Below are positions 21,270 to 30,720 of a stretch of DNA of 34,891 bases, one piece after another; the first letter of the stretch is position 1, and the number at the start of each line of letters is the position of its first letter. Both the position numbers and the translations under genes were made by a program. This DNA comes from Hofstenia miamia (taxonomy: Eukaryota; Xenacoelomorpha; Acoela): positions 1,792,028 to 1,826,918 of the forward strand of contig SCFE01000007.1 in assembly GCA_004352715.1 (NCBI GenBank), written 5' to 3'. The notes below the pieces were generated by a model. It was not told where the DNA came from. It was given only the letters and a program-made list of their open reading frames with translations, and did no database searches.

Positions 21270-21584
21270 TTATATAAGGTCATCGTCATCTTCAAGGTCG
21301 AGATTCCTTTCTAGCGCCCAATCAAGAAATTCAGGAAACCTTACATGACCTTGCCCATCTTTGTCGCACTTTTCGAACTCTTCAGTAACATTAAAATCGC
21401 CAATCCATTTCGACAACATTTTCTTAGCTTTTTCAAATCCTGCGACAGTAAGATATTTTTTGTCACCAGTGTCAACTCTCTGGAATGCTACGTCAATTTC
21501 AATGTATCTACGCAATTGCTCCAGAAAATACCGAAACTCAATGAATTCGATGTAGTTACTATCGCCTTTATTGCCACTTATTTT
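21270..21584 (-). CDS. EF-hand Ca-binding protein, exon 2 (residues 73-176), flagellar Ca-binding-protein-like
   Basis: Terminal coding exon. The acceptor is TTTAAAATTTTAG on the minus strand (AG at 21586-21585). Phase 0 continues exon 1 and gives 104 residues to TAA at 21272-21270. Residues 73-95 complete a non-canonical second hand (NYIEFIEFRYFLEQ). The third hand (loop from Asp110, DTGDKKYLTVAG) is degenerate: Gly at positions 3 and 12 instead of metal-binding residues. The fourth (Asp146, DKDGQGHVRFPE) is canonical. The C-terminus RNLDLEDDDDLI is the acidic tail I associate with calflagin/flagellar Ca-binding-protein relatives. Total with exon 1 is 176 residues. No AATAAA was found close downstream; variants such as AATAAG occur. 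A cytosolic or ciliary calcium sensor is likely by family; the partner is unknown. Confidence 0.85.
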   Translation of the reverse strand, partial: KISGNKGDSNYIEFIEFRYFLEQLRRYIEIDVAFQRVDTGDKKYLTVAGFEKAKKMLSKWIGDFNVTEEFEKCDKDGQGHVRFPEFLDWALERNLDLEDDDDLI

Positions 21585-21659
21585 CTAAAATTTTAAAATC
21601 GTTATTATTGTACGTTAATTTTTTTAAATAAAAATTACTTTGTTAACTGAATACTTGTA

Positions 21660-21905
21660 GCGACCCGGTTATCCACTACCCCGCTCAAATATTTTGAATC
21701 GATTGAGCCCGGCACCCACTGATCTGGCTGTCCCTCTAATGAACCAATTTGTAAAAGCATTGGGATGACAAAAGAAAATTTTCAGGGCTCGTGCCGAAAA
21801 ATCAAAGCATGGTTCCATAACACTGCATACTGTAATGACCGTTTTCCACACTGAGCGGTATTTTGCATTGCCCTGCACCGCGCACATTTCTATGCACATG
21901 TGAAA
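21660..21905 (-). other. GC-richer intronic patch with a 76-codon frame
   Basis: Inside the EF-hand intron the base composition rises and a minus-strand frame (21899-21669) is open. It does not join either exon: exon 2 starts at 21584 with a good acceptor, and no domain is recognised. It may be an inserted short element or SINE-like piece; I could not find clear A and B box promoter words. Confidence 0.3.
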
Positions 21906-22138
21906 TTTTTACCATTTAAATATAAATTCCCGGATCAATTTGGAATGGCATTTTAAATACCAATCGTATATGATTTTAATGCTACTGAACTTTATAATTA
22001 TAAAGGATATTTAATGGCATTTGAATGGTCAAAATTTTTAATTAACTTTCCTAAAATGAAAAATTCTTTAACACTAAATCTTATATTACAAACATTTTGT
22101 CAATCAAGTGTATTTGTTTAAAAAGCGAGAATTGAAAT

Positions 22139-22827
22139 CAGGGCCTATCAATAATATATTGCTAATAAAATGTATTGCAATATATTGACGCCGAATTTTA
22201 TCACAATAATATTGCAATGTATTGTAATATTATTGGAAGACGTTTTTTGTAAAAACTTAAATGGTGTGCATACAGTTTAGAAATGATGTATAATGACAAT
22301 ACTTCATAATGCCATTGATGAGAAACAATCAATTGAGGAGACGAATGGTAATTAAAAGAATTCGTCAATTATGAAATGATTCTAATATTATTTTAAATGA
22401 TTCATTGAAATTCTATGTCAATAATTCACATCAACATGTTTGAATAGATGTTAGCATTGCACCATTTTTTAAATTTGGTTCTTATCCGGAAAAAATATTT
22501 TCGCAACTCGGAATATTTCGAAAATATGGCTAGACATATGTTTACGTACTCACACATATGTACAATTAATTTAAATGCTGACATTGGCCAAGCTACTAAA
22601 GCATTCGAGACAAAGGTCAAACATAGTTTGCAGAAGTTTTGTAAATCATAATTATGCAACAAAAAATAATTTTCTAGCTTAAAATAGGTAGCGTTCAATT
22701 ATCCAAAATATTGCAATATATTGCAACATATTGCAAGATTTTATTGCCAGCAAGTTCATATTGCAATATACTTATTTTGAATTTTTTGTATGGCAATATT
22801 ATGGCAATACATTATTGCAAGTCCCTA
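22139..22827. mobile_element. non-autonomous hAT element, 689 bp, with exact 8-bp target duplication
   Basis: The left end CAGGGCCTATCAATAATATA and the inverted right end TAGGGACTTGCAATAATGTA agree at 15 of 20 bases, and both continue with TTGC. The flanks ATTGAAAT (22131-22138) and ATTGAAAT (22828-22835) are identical. An 8-bp duplication plus YAGGG ends is the hAT signature. Both subterminal parts are filled with the words ATTGCAATAT and TATTGCAA (22170-22245 and 22700-22820). No transposase is recognised in the middle. It lies wholly inside the intron of the EF-hand gene. Confidence 0.9.
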
Positions 22828-22907
22828 ATTGAAATGTGTACATAAATAGAGATTTCCTCGCAATAACTCAAAATCAACAAAGATTTTGCATAACTTTGCA
22901 AACTTAC

Positions 22908-23123
22908 CTTTGCTTTATGAAAAGCAGCGTCAATTGCGTTTTTCGATGCTATCCCGTCGAGTTTGAAATCCATTCGTATAGCTTTGTCCATTTCTGCTAG
23001 AGAAATTCTGCGGTTTCCATTGATATCAATTTTTTTAAACATCGCCTTGCGCTTTGCTTTTGATTCATCGTCTCTTTCGAAAGGAAGCGTTTCCTTGAGT
23101 AAATCCCAATTTATTTCAGTCAT
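22908..23123 (-). CDS. EF-hand Ca-binding protein, exon 1 (residues 1-72)
   Basis: First coding exon. The start ATG at 23123 gives MTEINWDLLKETLP, the N-terminal style of the calflagin-like family in other eukaryotes (no Gly-Cys acylation motif, unlike the trypanosome proteins). The first EF-hand is canonical: loop Asp33-Asn35-Asn37-Arg39-Ser41-Glu44 (DINGNRRISLAE). The exon ends AAAGCAAAG before the donor GTAAGT (22907-22902), phase 0, inside the second, degenerate hand. The intron to exon 2 is 1323 bp and holds a 689-bp hAT element. On the minus strand CACTTTAG directly precedes the ATG, so there may be a 5' UTR intron or a trans-splice acceptor there. Exon structure was inferred by eye without transcript support. 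Confidence 0.85.
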
Positions 23124-23690
23124 CTAAAGTGATAGTTTTCTTAAATAGCAGGGTTTTGTCAATTTATGTTACTATTTATTCGTTACTTGAAGTCAAGTTA
23201 CATCAAAGCAGAAACGAGTGCATGAATATATTTGATTACAATAATAGAAACATAATACCTTTGAAGCTTGGTTCCTAGATTAGTCTGGCTGATAGGATTT
23301 GGATTAAATACATAGAACATTTACATTGGTAGCGGTGAAATATTATCAGTAGATATACACAAGGAAACTGGATTTGTTCAGATTGCGAATGCCAATTTCC
23401 TTATTTTCATTCAAAAATTTATAAAATCAATAGTTATAAAAGAGTTGAAGACTAAATTTAACAATAGATACTTTCTTACCAGTACACGTTGACCTTAGAG
23501 AGCCTGGGGAATTTTGGAAATTTTTCATTATCCAAAAATTTTTTTAAACGCTTATAGCACAAAAACTATTAACGCTATGCTCAATCTAAATGCGACCACA
23601 TGGTAGAAGGAGTCTCCTCTTTATTTTTTGCTGTTAATCCGCGATTTGGTTCTGTCCTATTGAGGCGTGCCTCTACCTCTGACATTGCGC
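23124..23690. other. upstream region of the EF-hand gene; no feature resolved
   Basis: AT-rich DNA that should contain the promoter of the minus-strand gene and any 5' UTR exon. CACTTTAG at the ATG suggests transcription starts further right. No TATA box or CpG cluster stands out. Confidence 0.4.
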
Positions 23691-23694
23691 CCAA

Positions 23695-23966
23695 ACAGGC
23701 CCGTAGCCACGGGGTTAGGAGGGGTCAAACCCCTCTAGAAGGTCAAGCAACCCCTCCTAGACAACAAAACTAAAAGAAAAATCAGCATGTAAAAATAAAA
23801 TTTTTTAATTCAATTGTTGTAACATGGCTGCTAATAATGCAATTCTAAGGTTTATTTTGTCTATATTTTCAAAAAATTTTCGCAAGGCTTCATCCCGCCT
23901 TTGGTCACTTACTTGATCATTATGCTAGATGACCTCACAAGTCAGAAAATCCGCGTACGCCCATGG
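23695..23966. mobile_element. short hAT-like non-autonomous element
   Basis: The left end CAGGCCCGTAGCCACGGGG and the inverted sequence CATGGGCGTACGCGGATTTT ending near 23966 resemble the CAGGGGCGTAGCCAGG style of hAT ends. Alternatively the right end may be at about 24090, where the complement reads GGTGGGCGCAGCC; repeated AGGGGTC/GACCCCT words lie near 23725 and 24050. No target duplication was found for either choice. Confidence 0.4.
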
Positions 23967-24299
23967 ATGCAACAAAAATAAAATGGTGTGCAGACTTAGC
24001 AAAATTTTAGTTTATATTATAAATTCCTATCAACCCCTCCTAAATGCGCATTGACCCCCTTAGGTGATTATGTTGGCTGCGCCCACCTCAATGGGTTTGG
24101 GATATCTTTACACATATCAAGGAATAGCCAAAGTTCTTTGTTGTATCTATGGACTCAAAACCATATAAATTCATTGTACAATAGGTATCGGAGAGAATTT
24201 AAATATTTTCAAAAATTCGAAATTTTCAAAGAAAAATTGTAAATCTTTTCAGTAACTTCTGGCACATCACCATCAATAAGTTATATTCCTCAGTATTGA

Positions 24300-24400
24300 T
24301 AAGCAAGCTTGGAAATGGGCAAGCTTTTCTTGACCTCACCCGACCCAATATCCAAACAATTTCACATCCGACCCGTTCGGGTTGTAACAATAAAAACGCT
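24300..24400. mobile_element. terminus with GACCC/GGGTT words, hAT-like
   Basis: GGAAATGGGCAAGC, then CACCCGACCC, GACCCGTTCGGGTTG. Related but inverted words occur at 26810-26860 and 27145-27225 (GGGTTGGGTTGGGT, TTGGGTTGCTC, CGACCCACTTGCA), so 24300 and 27225 may be the two ends of one approximately 2.9-kb insertion. Confidence 0.4.
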
Positions 24401-24619
24401 CTTTTTCTCTATTATTTTGTATCATATTTAATATAATTATAAAAATCCAATTGAAATAAGGTTAGCGTTGAATTTAAAAAAGCATGTTGCAAAATTTGAA
24501 AAGCTTGGGGCATGGGTTGGTCTATTGGGGAACATATTTTAATGGAATGTTGAAAATATCTATTAAGGGGTATTGCTGTGGCAAGAGTTGTTCTCTCCAT
24601 ACCTAGTGTTCATGTATAT

Positions 24620-24695
24620 TAGTGTTGGATCCGGTCTGGCTAAAAAGTGTCCGGTCCGTTTCAAACCGGTTAATCTGTAGGATCCGGTTAATCAG
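24620..24695. mobile_element. terminus with CCGGT words, hAT-like
   Basis: TAGTGTTGGATCCGGTCTGG followed by GTCCGGTCCG, ACCGGTTAATC and GATCCGGTTAATC. The TAGTGTTGG start plus iterated CCGGT fits a hAT end. It is related to 1841-1899. No partner end was found nearby. Confidence 0.45.
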
Positions 24696-24718
24696 GCTAA
24701 AGTAAGGTTAAAACAAAA

Positions 24719-24761
24719 ATATATACATATATATTAATATATATATATATATATATATATA
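24719..24761. repeat. (AT)n microsatellite
   Basis: TATA tract directly left of the single N at 24787 and the exact duplicate. Confidence 0.9.
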
Positions 24762-24786
24762 TAGATACATTAAATTGGTATACGCG
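24756..24786 (+). repeat. 31-bp direct repeat, left of duplicate copy 1
   Basis: A sequence ending TACATTAAATTGGTATACGCG is repeated exactly at 25834-25864, on the other side of copy 1. Confidence 0.95.
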
Positions 24787-24787
24787 N

Positions 24788-25834
24788 AATTTTTTAGGCT
24801 AAACCCCGGCCGGGCCCAGCCCAATGCAGCTTAAGCTTAAGGCCGGGCCGGCCCAATTTAAATACCAATTATTTTTCTATTACGCCACTGATAGTTTCTT
24901 CTGTCTCATAGAGGCCATAAGCACTACATTATAAATTTGATTGGATAATTTGCATAATGTGTTTATTAATGTGCACATCAGTTTAAGTTTATATACAATG
25001 CTAATTCAATTCTGTTGAAATTCAAATTACACTGTTAACTTTTATACAATAAACATGTTATACAGGGGCGTAGGCTTGGGGTTCAACGATTTCTGGAGCA
25101 TATGTGTGCCCCCTTGTAAATGTTTGCATTTGCTACCAATACAAAATATAATTGATTGCGAATTTTCACAAATGTTAACAATGAAGACAAAAACTTTCTA
25201 TTGTTTCAAATTTGTGAATAGATTACCCTTAAATCGTTTAAAAAATTTTTATTTTTACTTTTTGTTGCTTTCTTCTTAAAATTGTTAAACGCTTTCATCT
25301 CACAAAATAACAAGTGATAGCCGGAATGTGAGCTGGAAGCTCCCATTCGAAGAAAATGACTAAAAATTCAAGGGTAGTTTTCATATAAAGTCGTTTTTTG
25401 TAAGTTCATTAATCCATAATCCAATTGGTAATATTCAGGCCCGCGCCTGGCCTGGGCCCATCATATTGTTATGTAGAAAACATATAATGCTCTGAGAAAT
25501 GTTTGCAGTTAAAATCGCCGTAAGGTTGCTCTTGTAGATTTCTTCCAAAAATAAATTCAATTTCCCGCAATAAATTCCATTAACATAATTGTAGTATTCA
25601 TTATATAGAATGCAGTTATTTGCAACTTGCCAACTTTGAGCTTAATTTCCTCAAAAATGGCATACATGAACTTTTTTAAATTTATATATATTTTTGATAT
25701 TGTGTTATATCACAACACCCCTGTGAGGAGGCCTATTAAAGCATAAAAAAGCCTAAAAAATAGGCATTCCGACACAACTAATTTAGGCTACGCTCAATTT
25801 CAAAACCAGTATTGCTTATAACAATGTGTAACGT
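24788..25834 (+). repeat. 1047-bp exact duplicate, copy 1 (probable assembly artefact)
   Basis: Matches 29674-30720 with a constant offset of 4886 and no difference that I could find. It begins immediately after a single N, and a 31-base direct repeat flanks it. Contents: a GGCCGGGCC-rich start (24800-24860), a CAGGGGCGTAGGC hAT-style word at 25063 and a 74-codon AT-rich frame (25055-25279). None is a recognisable gene. Confidence 0.95.
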
Positions 25835-25864
25835 ATATATAGATACATTAAATTGGTATACGCG
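25834..25864 (+). repeat. 31-bp direct repeat, right of duplicate copy 1
   Basis: Second copy of the sequence at 24756-24786. After it the sequence continues CTAAGTGTTAG, unrelated to copy 2. Confidence 0.95.
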
Positions 25865-26800
25865 CTAAGTGTTAGTTATCACTTATTTAGCTACATCTGT
25901 CGGGCTTGCAAAACCCGCCTGAATGCCCACCAAGCGTAACTGATGCCTAAATTGAAATTTTCAACATTACATTAATGCGTTTTCTCCATTTTACTTGCCT
26001 ATGCCTCACGGTTTTCAAATTTGCTAATAGCCTTGGAGAAAATTTTTTGTAAAAGTCATTTTAAATGGATTTAGTGTAATTACTCTACAATAGAAAAATA
26101 GGTACAAAATTTCCTGTATAGAATTTGTGTTTTAAATCCACATTAATTTAATCTCGCCTGGTTTTTGTATATTTCAAAAAAATCACAAACTTAGAGGCAC
26201 TTTTAATGATTAGTTTTTCTAATATATACTTTTGGAAAAGTATAAAAAAGTTAAGGCCAAATTCTTCAAATTAGAGTTTAACATAATTTCTCGATGGAAG
26301 CATCAATAATTTTGTTTCCTGTAAATAGAAACCCCAAACTTGCATTCAAGTGCATCATGCCAAAGTCACAAATTATAGGCGCGGTGACTTCAGATTTGAG
26401 ATATTTTAATTCCTTAGTAAGATATTGGCGTTTAATAAATGCATAAAACCATCACACATTGTAAAAAGTGCCTTCTTTTTAAGGTTTAACATTCAATGAT
26501 TTGCTTAAATTGATTTAATATATACATATACACTAAGGTTATGATTATTTCCATTTTTTGGAATTTAATCTCGGCCATGGTCTTACGCTTGAACTTTTGC
26601 TTAAAACTTCTAAAGATAACGATAATTTATATTTCTTTGAAAAACTCTCCCCGCGGCAGGCCTTCTACAAATCTCTGGTGAGTTTTATCAGATAATTCAC
26701 TGATATTGAATTTATTATTGCTATAATATCGCAACATATTGGCTTCTATGCACAATCACATTGGTATAAGTCATGGCTGCTAGTTGGTGCATCAATCCAT
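25865..26800. other. no gene recognised
   Basis: AT-rich DNA without long frames, domains or strong repeats. Confidence 0.5.
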
Positions 26801-26807
26801 GCTCTGT

Positions 26808-27225
26808 TCATGGGTTGGGTTGGGTTGTGGCGGTGTTTGTGGCGGGGTTAGGTAAGGCATTTTTTTTCCAAAAATATGGGTCGGGATCATCATGAATTAT
26901 TTGGACTAATTTTGTAATATGAGCTCATTGCTTACCTTAAAATACATCATGAATTTCTTAAGAAATGAAATGCCTTAATATAGCCTACTCGAAAATCTCT
27001 TTTATTACCACTTCAAAATATCAAGTGAGGCTGACAGTATCAAAAAATTGCTTTAGGAATTTTAGCTTCGAGCTTAGTCTGCTATCTTGAGGAGACCTTT
27101 AATTTACTATGATTAGGTTGAAACAGACTTCGAAAACTTTTGCTTGGGTTGGGTTGGGTCGGTTTTTTGCTGAAATATGTTTGGGTTGATTTGGGTTGCT
27201 CAAAAAATAACGACCCACTTGCAGT
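26808..27225. repeat. GGGTT-rich clusters, possible right end of a hAT-like element
   Basis: TGGGTTGGGTTGGGTTGTGG near 26812, GGGTCGGGATC near 26878, GGGTTGGGTTGGGTCGG near 27147 and GGGTTGATTTGGGTTGC near 27182, ending CGACCCACTTGCA. These are not telomeric repeats; the spacing is irregular. Confidence 0.4.
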
Positions 27226-27327
27226 CGTAGCTTAAGTACTTTATCGAAATATGCGCTTACATTTTTAGTAATCAGTATTTTTTTCCTTATATATTGACTT
27301 GCTTTCATAATGAAAATGTTATAAATC

Positions 27328-27705
27328 ATGTTCAATAGTGCCATTAGAAAAATTCTGAAAATGATGAAAAAATTATGCAATTTTGATAAATTTATCAAAA
27401 GACGAGCAATATGCAGATTATCTATTCCTAAAAAGATCATATTAATTTCATGTGACTTAACATCATCATCTCAGGAAAGCATTGATTTTCATGAAGAATA
27501 TCAGGCAACGACTATTTTATCAAATGTTTTGCAGAAACACACCAAATTATTTTTTCAGTGCAATAAATTGAATTCTACTTTAAATTTTTTTAATTTATTC
27601 CTTGGCATTTTTTATAAAATCAAAAATGCTTTGTGGGAGAGGTATTACGAACTAGAAATAAAAGGGTTTCATACGAAATCTCAACTGACTGTGATAAGGA
27701 CTTAA
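27328..27705 (+). CDS. unrecognised 125-codon open frame
   Basis: The longest gap-free plus-strand frame in this part, in DNA where stops are frequent. The product would be rich in Lys, Asn, Phe and Ile, with a central patch ISCDLTSSSQESIDFHEEYQ that is less AT-driven. No domain or signal peptide was recognised. A minus-strand frame overlaps its first part. It could be a fragment of an element protein or a chance frame. Confidence 0.15.
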   Translation: MFNSAIRKILKMMKKLCNFDKFIKRRAICRLSIPKKIILISCDLTSSSQESIDFHEEYQATTILSNVLQKHTKLFFQCNKLNSTLNFFNLFLGIFYKIKNALWERYYELEIKGFHTKSQLTVIRT

Positions 27706-27839
27706 GTATTGGCAAATAGCCATAATCCTAATATGCACTCTAAAATAACACTTTTCCTTATTACATAGCTACTTCAAAATTTTTCCGAATAGCTAACTTA
27801 TGAGCATTTTGGAAGAGCATTGGCGAAGTTATTTGAAAT

Positions 27840-28075
27840 GACTTACCAGTAAGCAGATAATCTTAAAATATCCTTTGGCAAACATTTCATTTTCATAAGG
27901 TGATTAAACTATATATTTGAGCCAATTGCACTCTTGTTATGTGCTGTACTAATACTAAGTAAATACAGATAATTTTCATTGACACATCACTATAAGTATT
28001 TGTCCCAAATATTGTGTCTTTCATACATATCTCAAATCTTATTTTTACATTTGATTAACGTTCCTAATCGAAATC
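27840..28075 (+). repeat. diverged dispersed repeat, copy B
   Basis: Direct-orientation relative of 1502-1750; see the shared blocks listed there. Confidence 0.6.
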
Positions 28076-28422
28076 GCATTTGCAACAACAAAGATATTTC
28101 TGCAAAAGTAAAGAAAAGCAATGCAAATTTTTACATGCATTAACATTGTAGAAACATGAATGTCTAATTATAAGGAATCACTATGGATTTACATGTATTT
28201 CACACAAGCACGTAATTAATTGGATATGCTCAGAAACTATTCCCTTAACCCTTCGCTATTTTTCTCTTAATATGCTAAAAACCCATTTCGTCCACATTCT
28301 CAAACCATTCTCTCCAAGCTTATTTTGAAATTTGGCAAACTTGAGATTTGTGCATAATTTTAAGTCTGCTATATTGAAAATTTGTGATAAATATTTGACT
28401 GTGTATGAAGTATACTTGTATA

Positions 28423-28800
28423 ATTGTTTACATTATCGGCCATTATTGGCATTTGGCCTCTGGGATATTAATATCCCAGCCATATATCCAACAATGATCT
28501 AAGAAAAAAGTTTTTTGAACAAATTCAAAAAAGTTATCAAATATTTTCAAGTGTTTATAGTTATAGTTTGTGTAAAAACAATATCACCATTGTGATTGCA
28601 GTTTGTTTATATGTTTCTTTGATACTTTATAGAATGTTATCCAATTAAAATATTGAGCATTCTATTTTGTATCACATGATATATTTGTGAAAATAAGCTT
28701 AAAAGTCTTCATTTTTGCTCATTGTTGGATATATCATTGGGCCATTAATAGCCCAACTCTCAAACGCCAATAATGGCCAACAATAGAAACAATAATGGTC
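28423..28800. mobile_element. MITE with ~75-bp terminal inverted repeats (GGCCATTATTGGC)
   Basis: The left arm holds GGCCATTATTGGCATTTG (28438) and, further in, GATATTAATATCCCAGCC and TATATCCAACAATGATC. The inverted right arm from 28778 holds GGCCATTATTGGCGTTTG, GGCTATTAATGGCCCAA and TATATCCAACAATGAGC in the same order. Outside these, ATTGTTT..ATT matches on both sides. CTGGGATATTAATATCCCAG (28460-28479) is a perfect palindrome within the left arm. The 215-bp centre is non-coding. The target duplication was not resolved. Confidence 0.75.
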
Positions 28801-29655
28801 CATCAATGATCCATGAATCCTTTTTTGCATGCTTTGCATCTTGTAAAATATCAATAAAAAAACAGCAAATGTACGTTTTTTAATTTTTTACAAAAAATTA
28901 TTAAAAACCCCTACAAGTTTTTCAACATGAAGTGTTGAGAAGCGTGCAATTGAAATACAACTGCATGGTATTCAGTTCAAAATAGAATGCAATATGATTT
29001 AAAATTTAGTGGAGCGGATTTGCAATTTCGACATCAATAGGGTTGAGAAATTCCATTAAAATATCGCGTGGAAATATAACATGGTTAACTTTCAAAAATA
29101 CAATCACCTCCTTCTATTAATCATTAACCAGTGTAGGAATGTCATTCTTCAATATAAAACAATAAATGTTTTTACTTAAAACGTTAATCTGTTTTACAAC
29201 AACATGAAAATATTTTTATTTTTTAATTATCAATAACCAGTCAAAGATGACAACTTGGTGCTTCTACATTCAATGCTAAGGTAAAACTTTGAATTTGACT
29301 AGTAGTAATAATTTGAATTCACAATATGTAAATTGAAATGCATGTGTAAAAATGCTTAAAAGATTGTAAAGGACCTTTCAATCATTTTATATAAAAAGAT
29401 CCACTGAAAGCATCTCTTATCCATTGGATTGTGCATTAACTTTTGAATTCCATTTCACTATCAATTTGTTTCTTTTGCTCATATTATTATATCATTGTCA
29501 AAGAAACATGTACTAAACAACAGCTTAAGTCGTCAAGGGAGGCTTGAATGGATCAACTGCTTGACAAGATTTTCCTGACCAGAGAAAATATTCAGGTTAA
29601 GAAAAATATTCGAATAGCTAAAAATGAAGTAAATATCAATATAATGAGTAAAGAG
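28801..29655. other. no gene recognised
   Basis: AT-rich intergenic-looking DNA up to the left end of duplicate copy 2. Confidence 0.5.
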
Positions 29656-29745
29656 CAGAGTTGGAACTGGGCCAATTTTTTAGGCTAAACCCCGGCCGGG
29701 CCCAGCCCAATGCAGCTTAAGCTTAAGGCCGGGCCGGCCCAATTT
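29656..29745. mobile_element. terminus with GGCCGGGCC words, hAT-like (left end of duplicate copy 2)
   Basis: CAGAGTTGGAACTGGGCC at 29656, then CCCCGGCCGGGCCCAGCCC and GGCCGGGCCGGCCC. The CAGAG start fits hAT. Copy 1 (24788) lacks the first 18 bases, which supports copy 2 as the true locus. A related word cluster lies at 32790-32812 (GGCCAAGCCCGGCCCGGCCC). Confidence 0.5.
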
Positions 29746-30720
29746 AAATACCAATTATTTTTCTATTACGCCACTGATAGTTTCTTCTGTCTCATAGAGG
29801 CCATAAGCACTACATTATAAATTTGATTGGATAATTTGCATAATGTGTTTATTAATGTGCACATCAGTTTAAGTTTATATACAATGCTAATTCAATTCTG
29901 TTGAAATTCAAATTACACTGTTAACTTTTATACAATAAACATGTTATACAGGGGCGTAGGCTTGGGGTTCAACGATTTCTGGAGCATATGTGTGCCCCCT
30001 TGTAAATGTTTGCATTTGCTACCAATACAAAATATAATTGATTGCGAATTTTCACAAATGTTAACAATGAAGACAAAAACTTTCTATTGTTTCAAATTTG
30101 TGAATAGATTACCCTTAAATCGTTTAAAAAATTTTTATTTTTACTTTTTGTTGCTTTCTTCTTAAAATTGTTAAACGCTTTCATCTCACAAAATAACAAG
30201 TGATAGCCGGAATGTGAGCTGGAAGCTCCCATTCGAAGAAAATGACTAAAAATTCAAGGGTAGTTTTCATATAAAGTCGTTTTTTGTAAGTTCATTAATC
30301 CATAATCCAATTGGTAATATTCAGGCCCGCGCCTGGCCTGGGCCCATCATATTGTTATGTAGAAAACATATAATGCTCTGAGAAATGTTTGCAGTTAAAA
30401 TCGCCGTAAGGTTGCTCTTGTAGATTTCTTCCAAAAATAAATTCAATTTCCCGCAATAAATTCCATTAACATAATTGTAGTATTCATTATATAGAATGCA
30501 GTTATTTGCAACTTGCCAACTTTGAGCTTAATTTCCTCAAAAATGGCATACATGAACTTTTTTAAATTTATATATATTTTTGATATTGTGTTATATCACA
30601 ACACCCCTGTGAGGAGGCCTATTAAAGCATAAAAAAGCCTAAAAAATAGGCATTCCGACACAACTAATTTAGGCTACGCTCAATTTCAAAACCAGTATTG
30701 CTTATAACAATGTGTAACGT
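29674..30720 (+). repeat. 1047-bp exact duplicate, copy 2 (probable genuine locus)
   Basis: Matches 24788-25834. Its left border lies inside a plausible hAT terminus, and its right border continues smoothly into sequence of the same style (repeated TAGGCTTTTT and AAGCCTAAAA words to about 31500). Confidence 0.95.

Noticed and set aside
22426-22698. Overlapping frames on both strands inside the intronic hAT element as a transposase
   Set aside because: Too short, and no BED finger, DDE or hATC motif was seen.
25055-25279. 74-codon frame present twice (also at 29941-30165), as a duplicated gene
   Set aside because: The identity extends across the whole 1047-bp non-coding segment, so it reflects the duplication and not selection. 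The frame has no recognisable domain and starts in a hAT-style CAGGGGCGTAGG word.
26808-27200. GGGTTGGGTTGGGT runs as interstitial telomere
   Set aside because: Spacing and sequence do not match a regular TTAGGG-type array; they look like iterated words of a transposon end.
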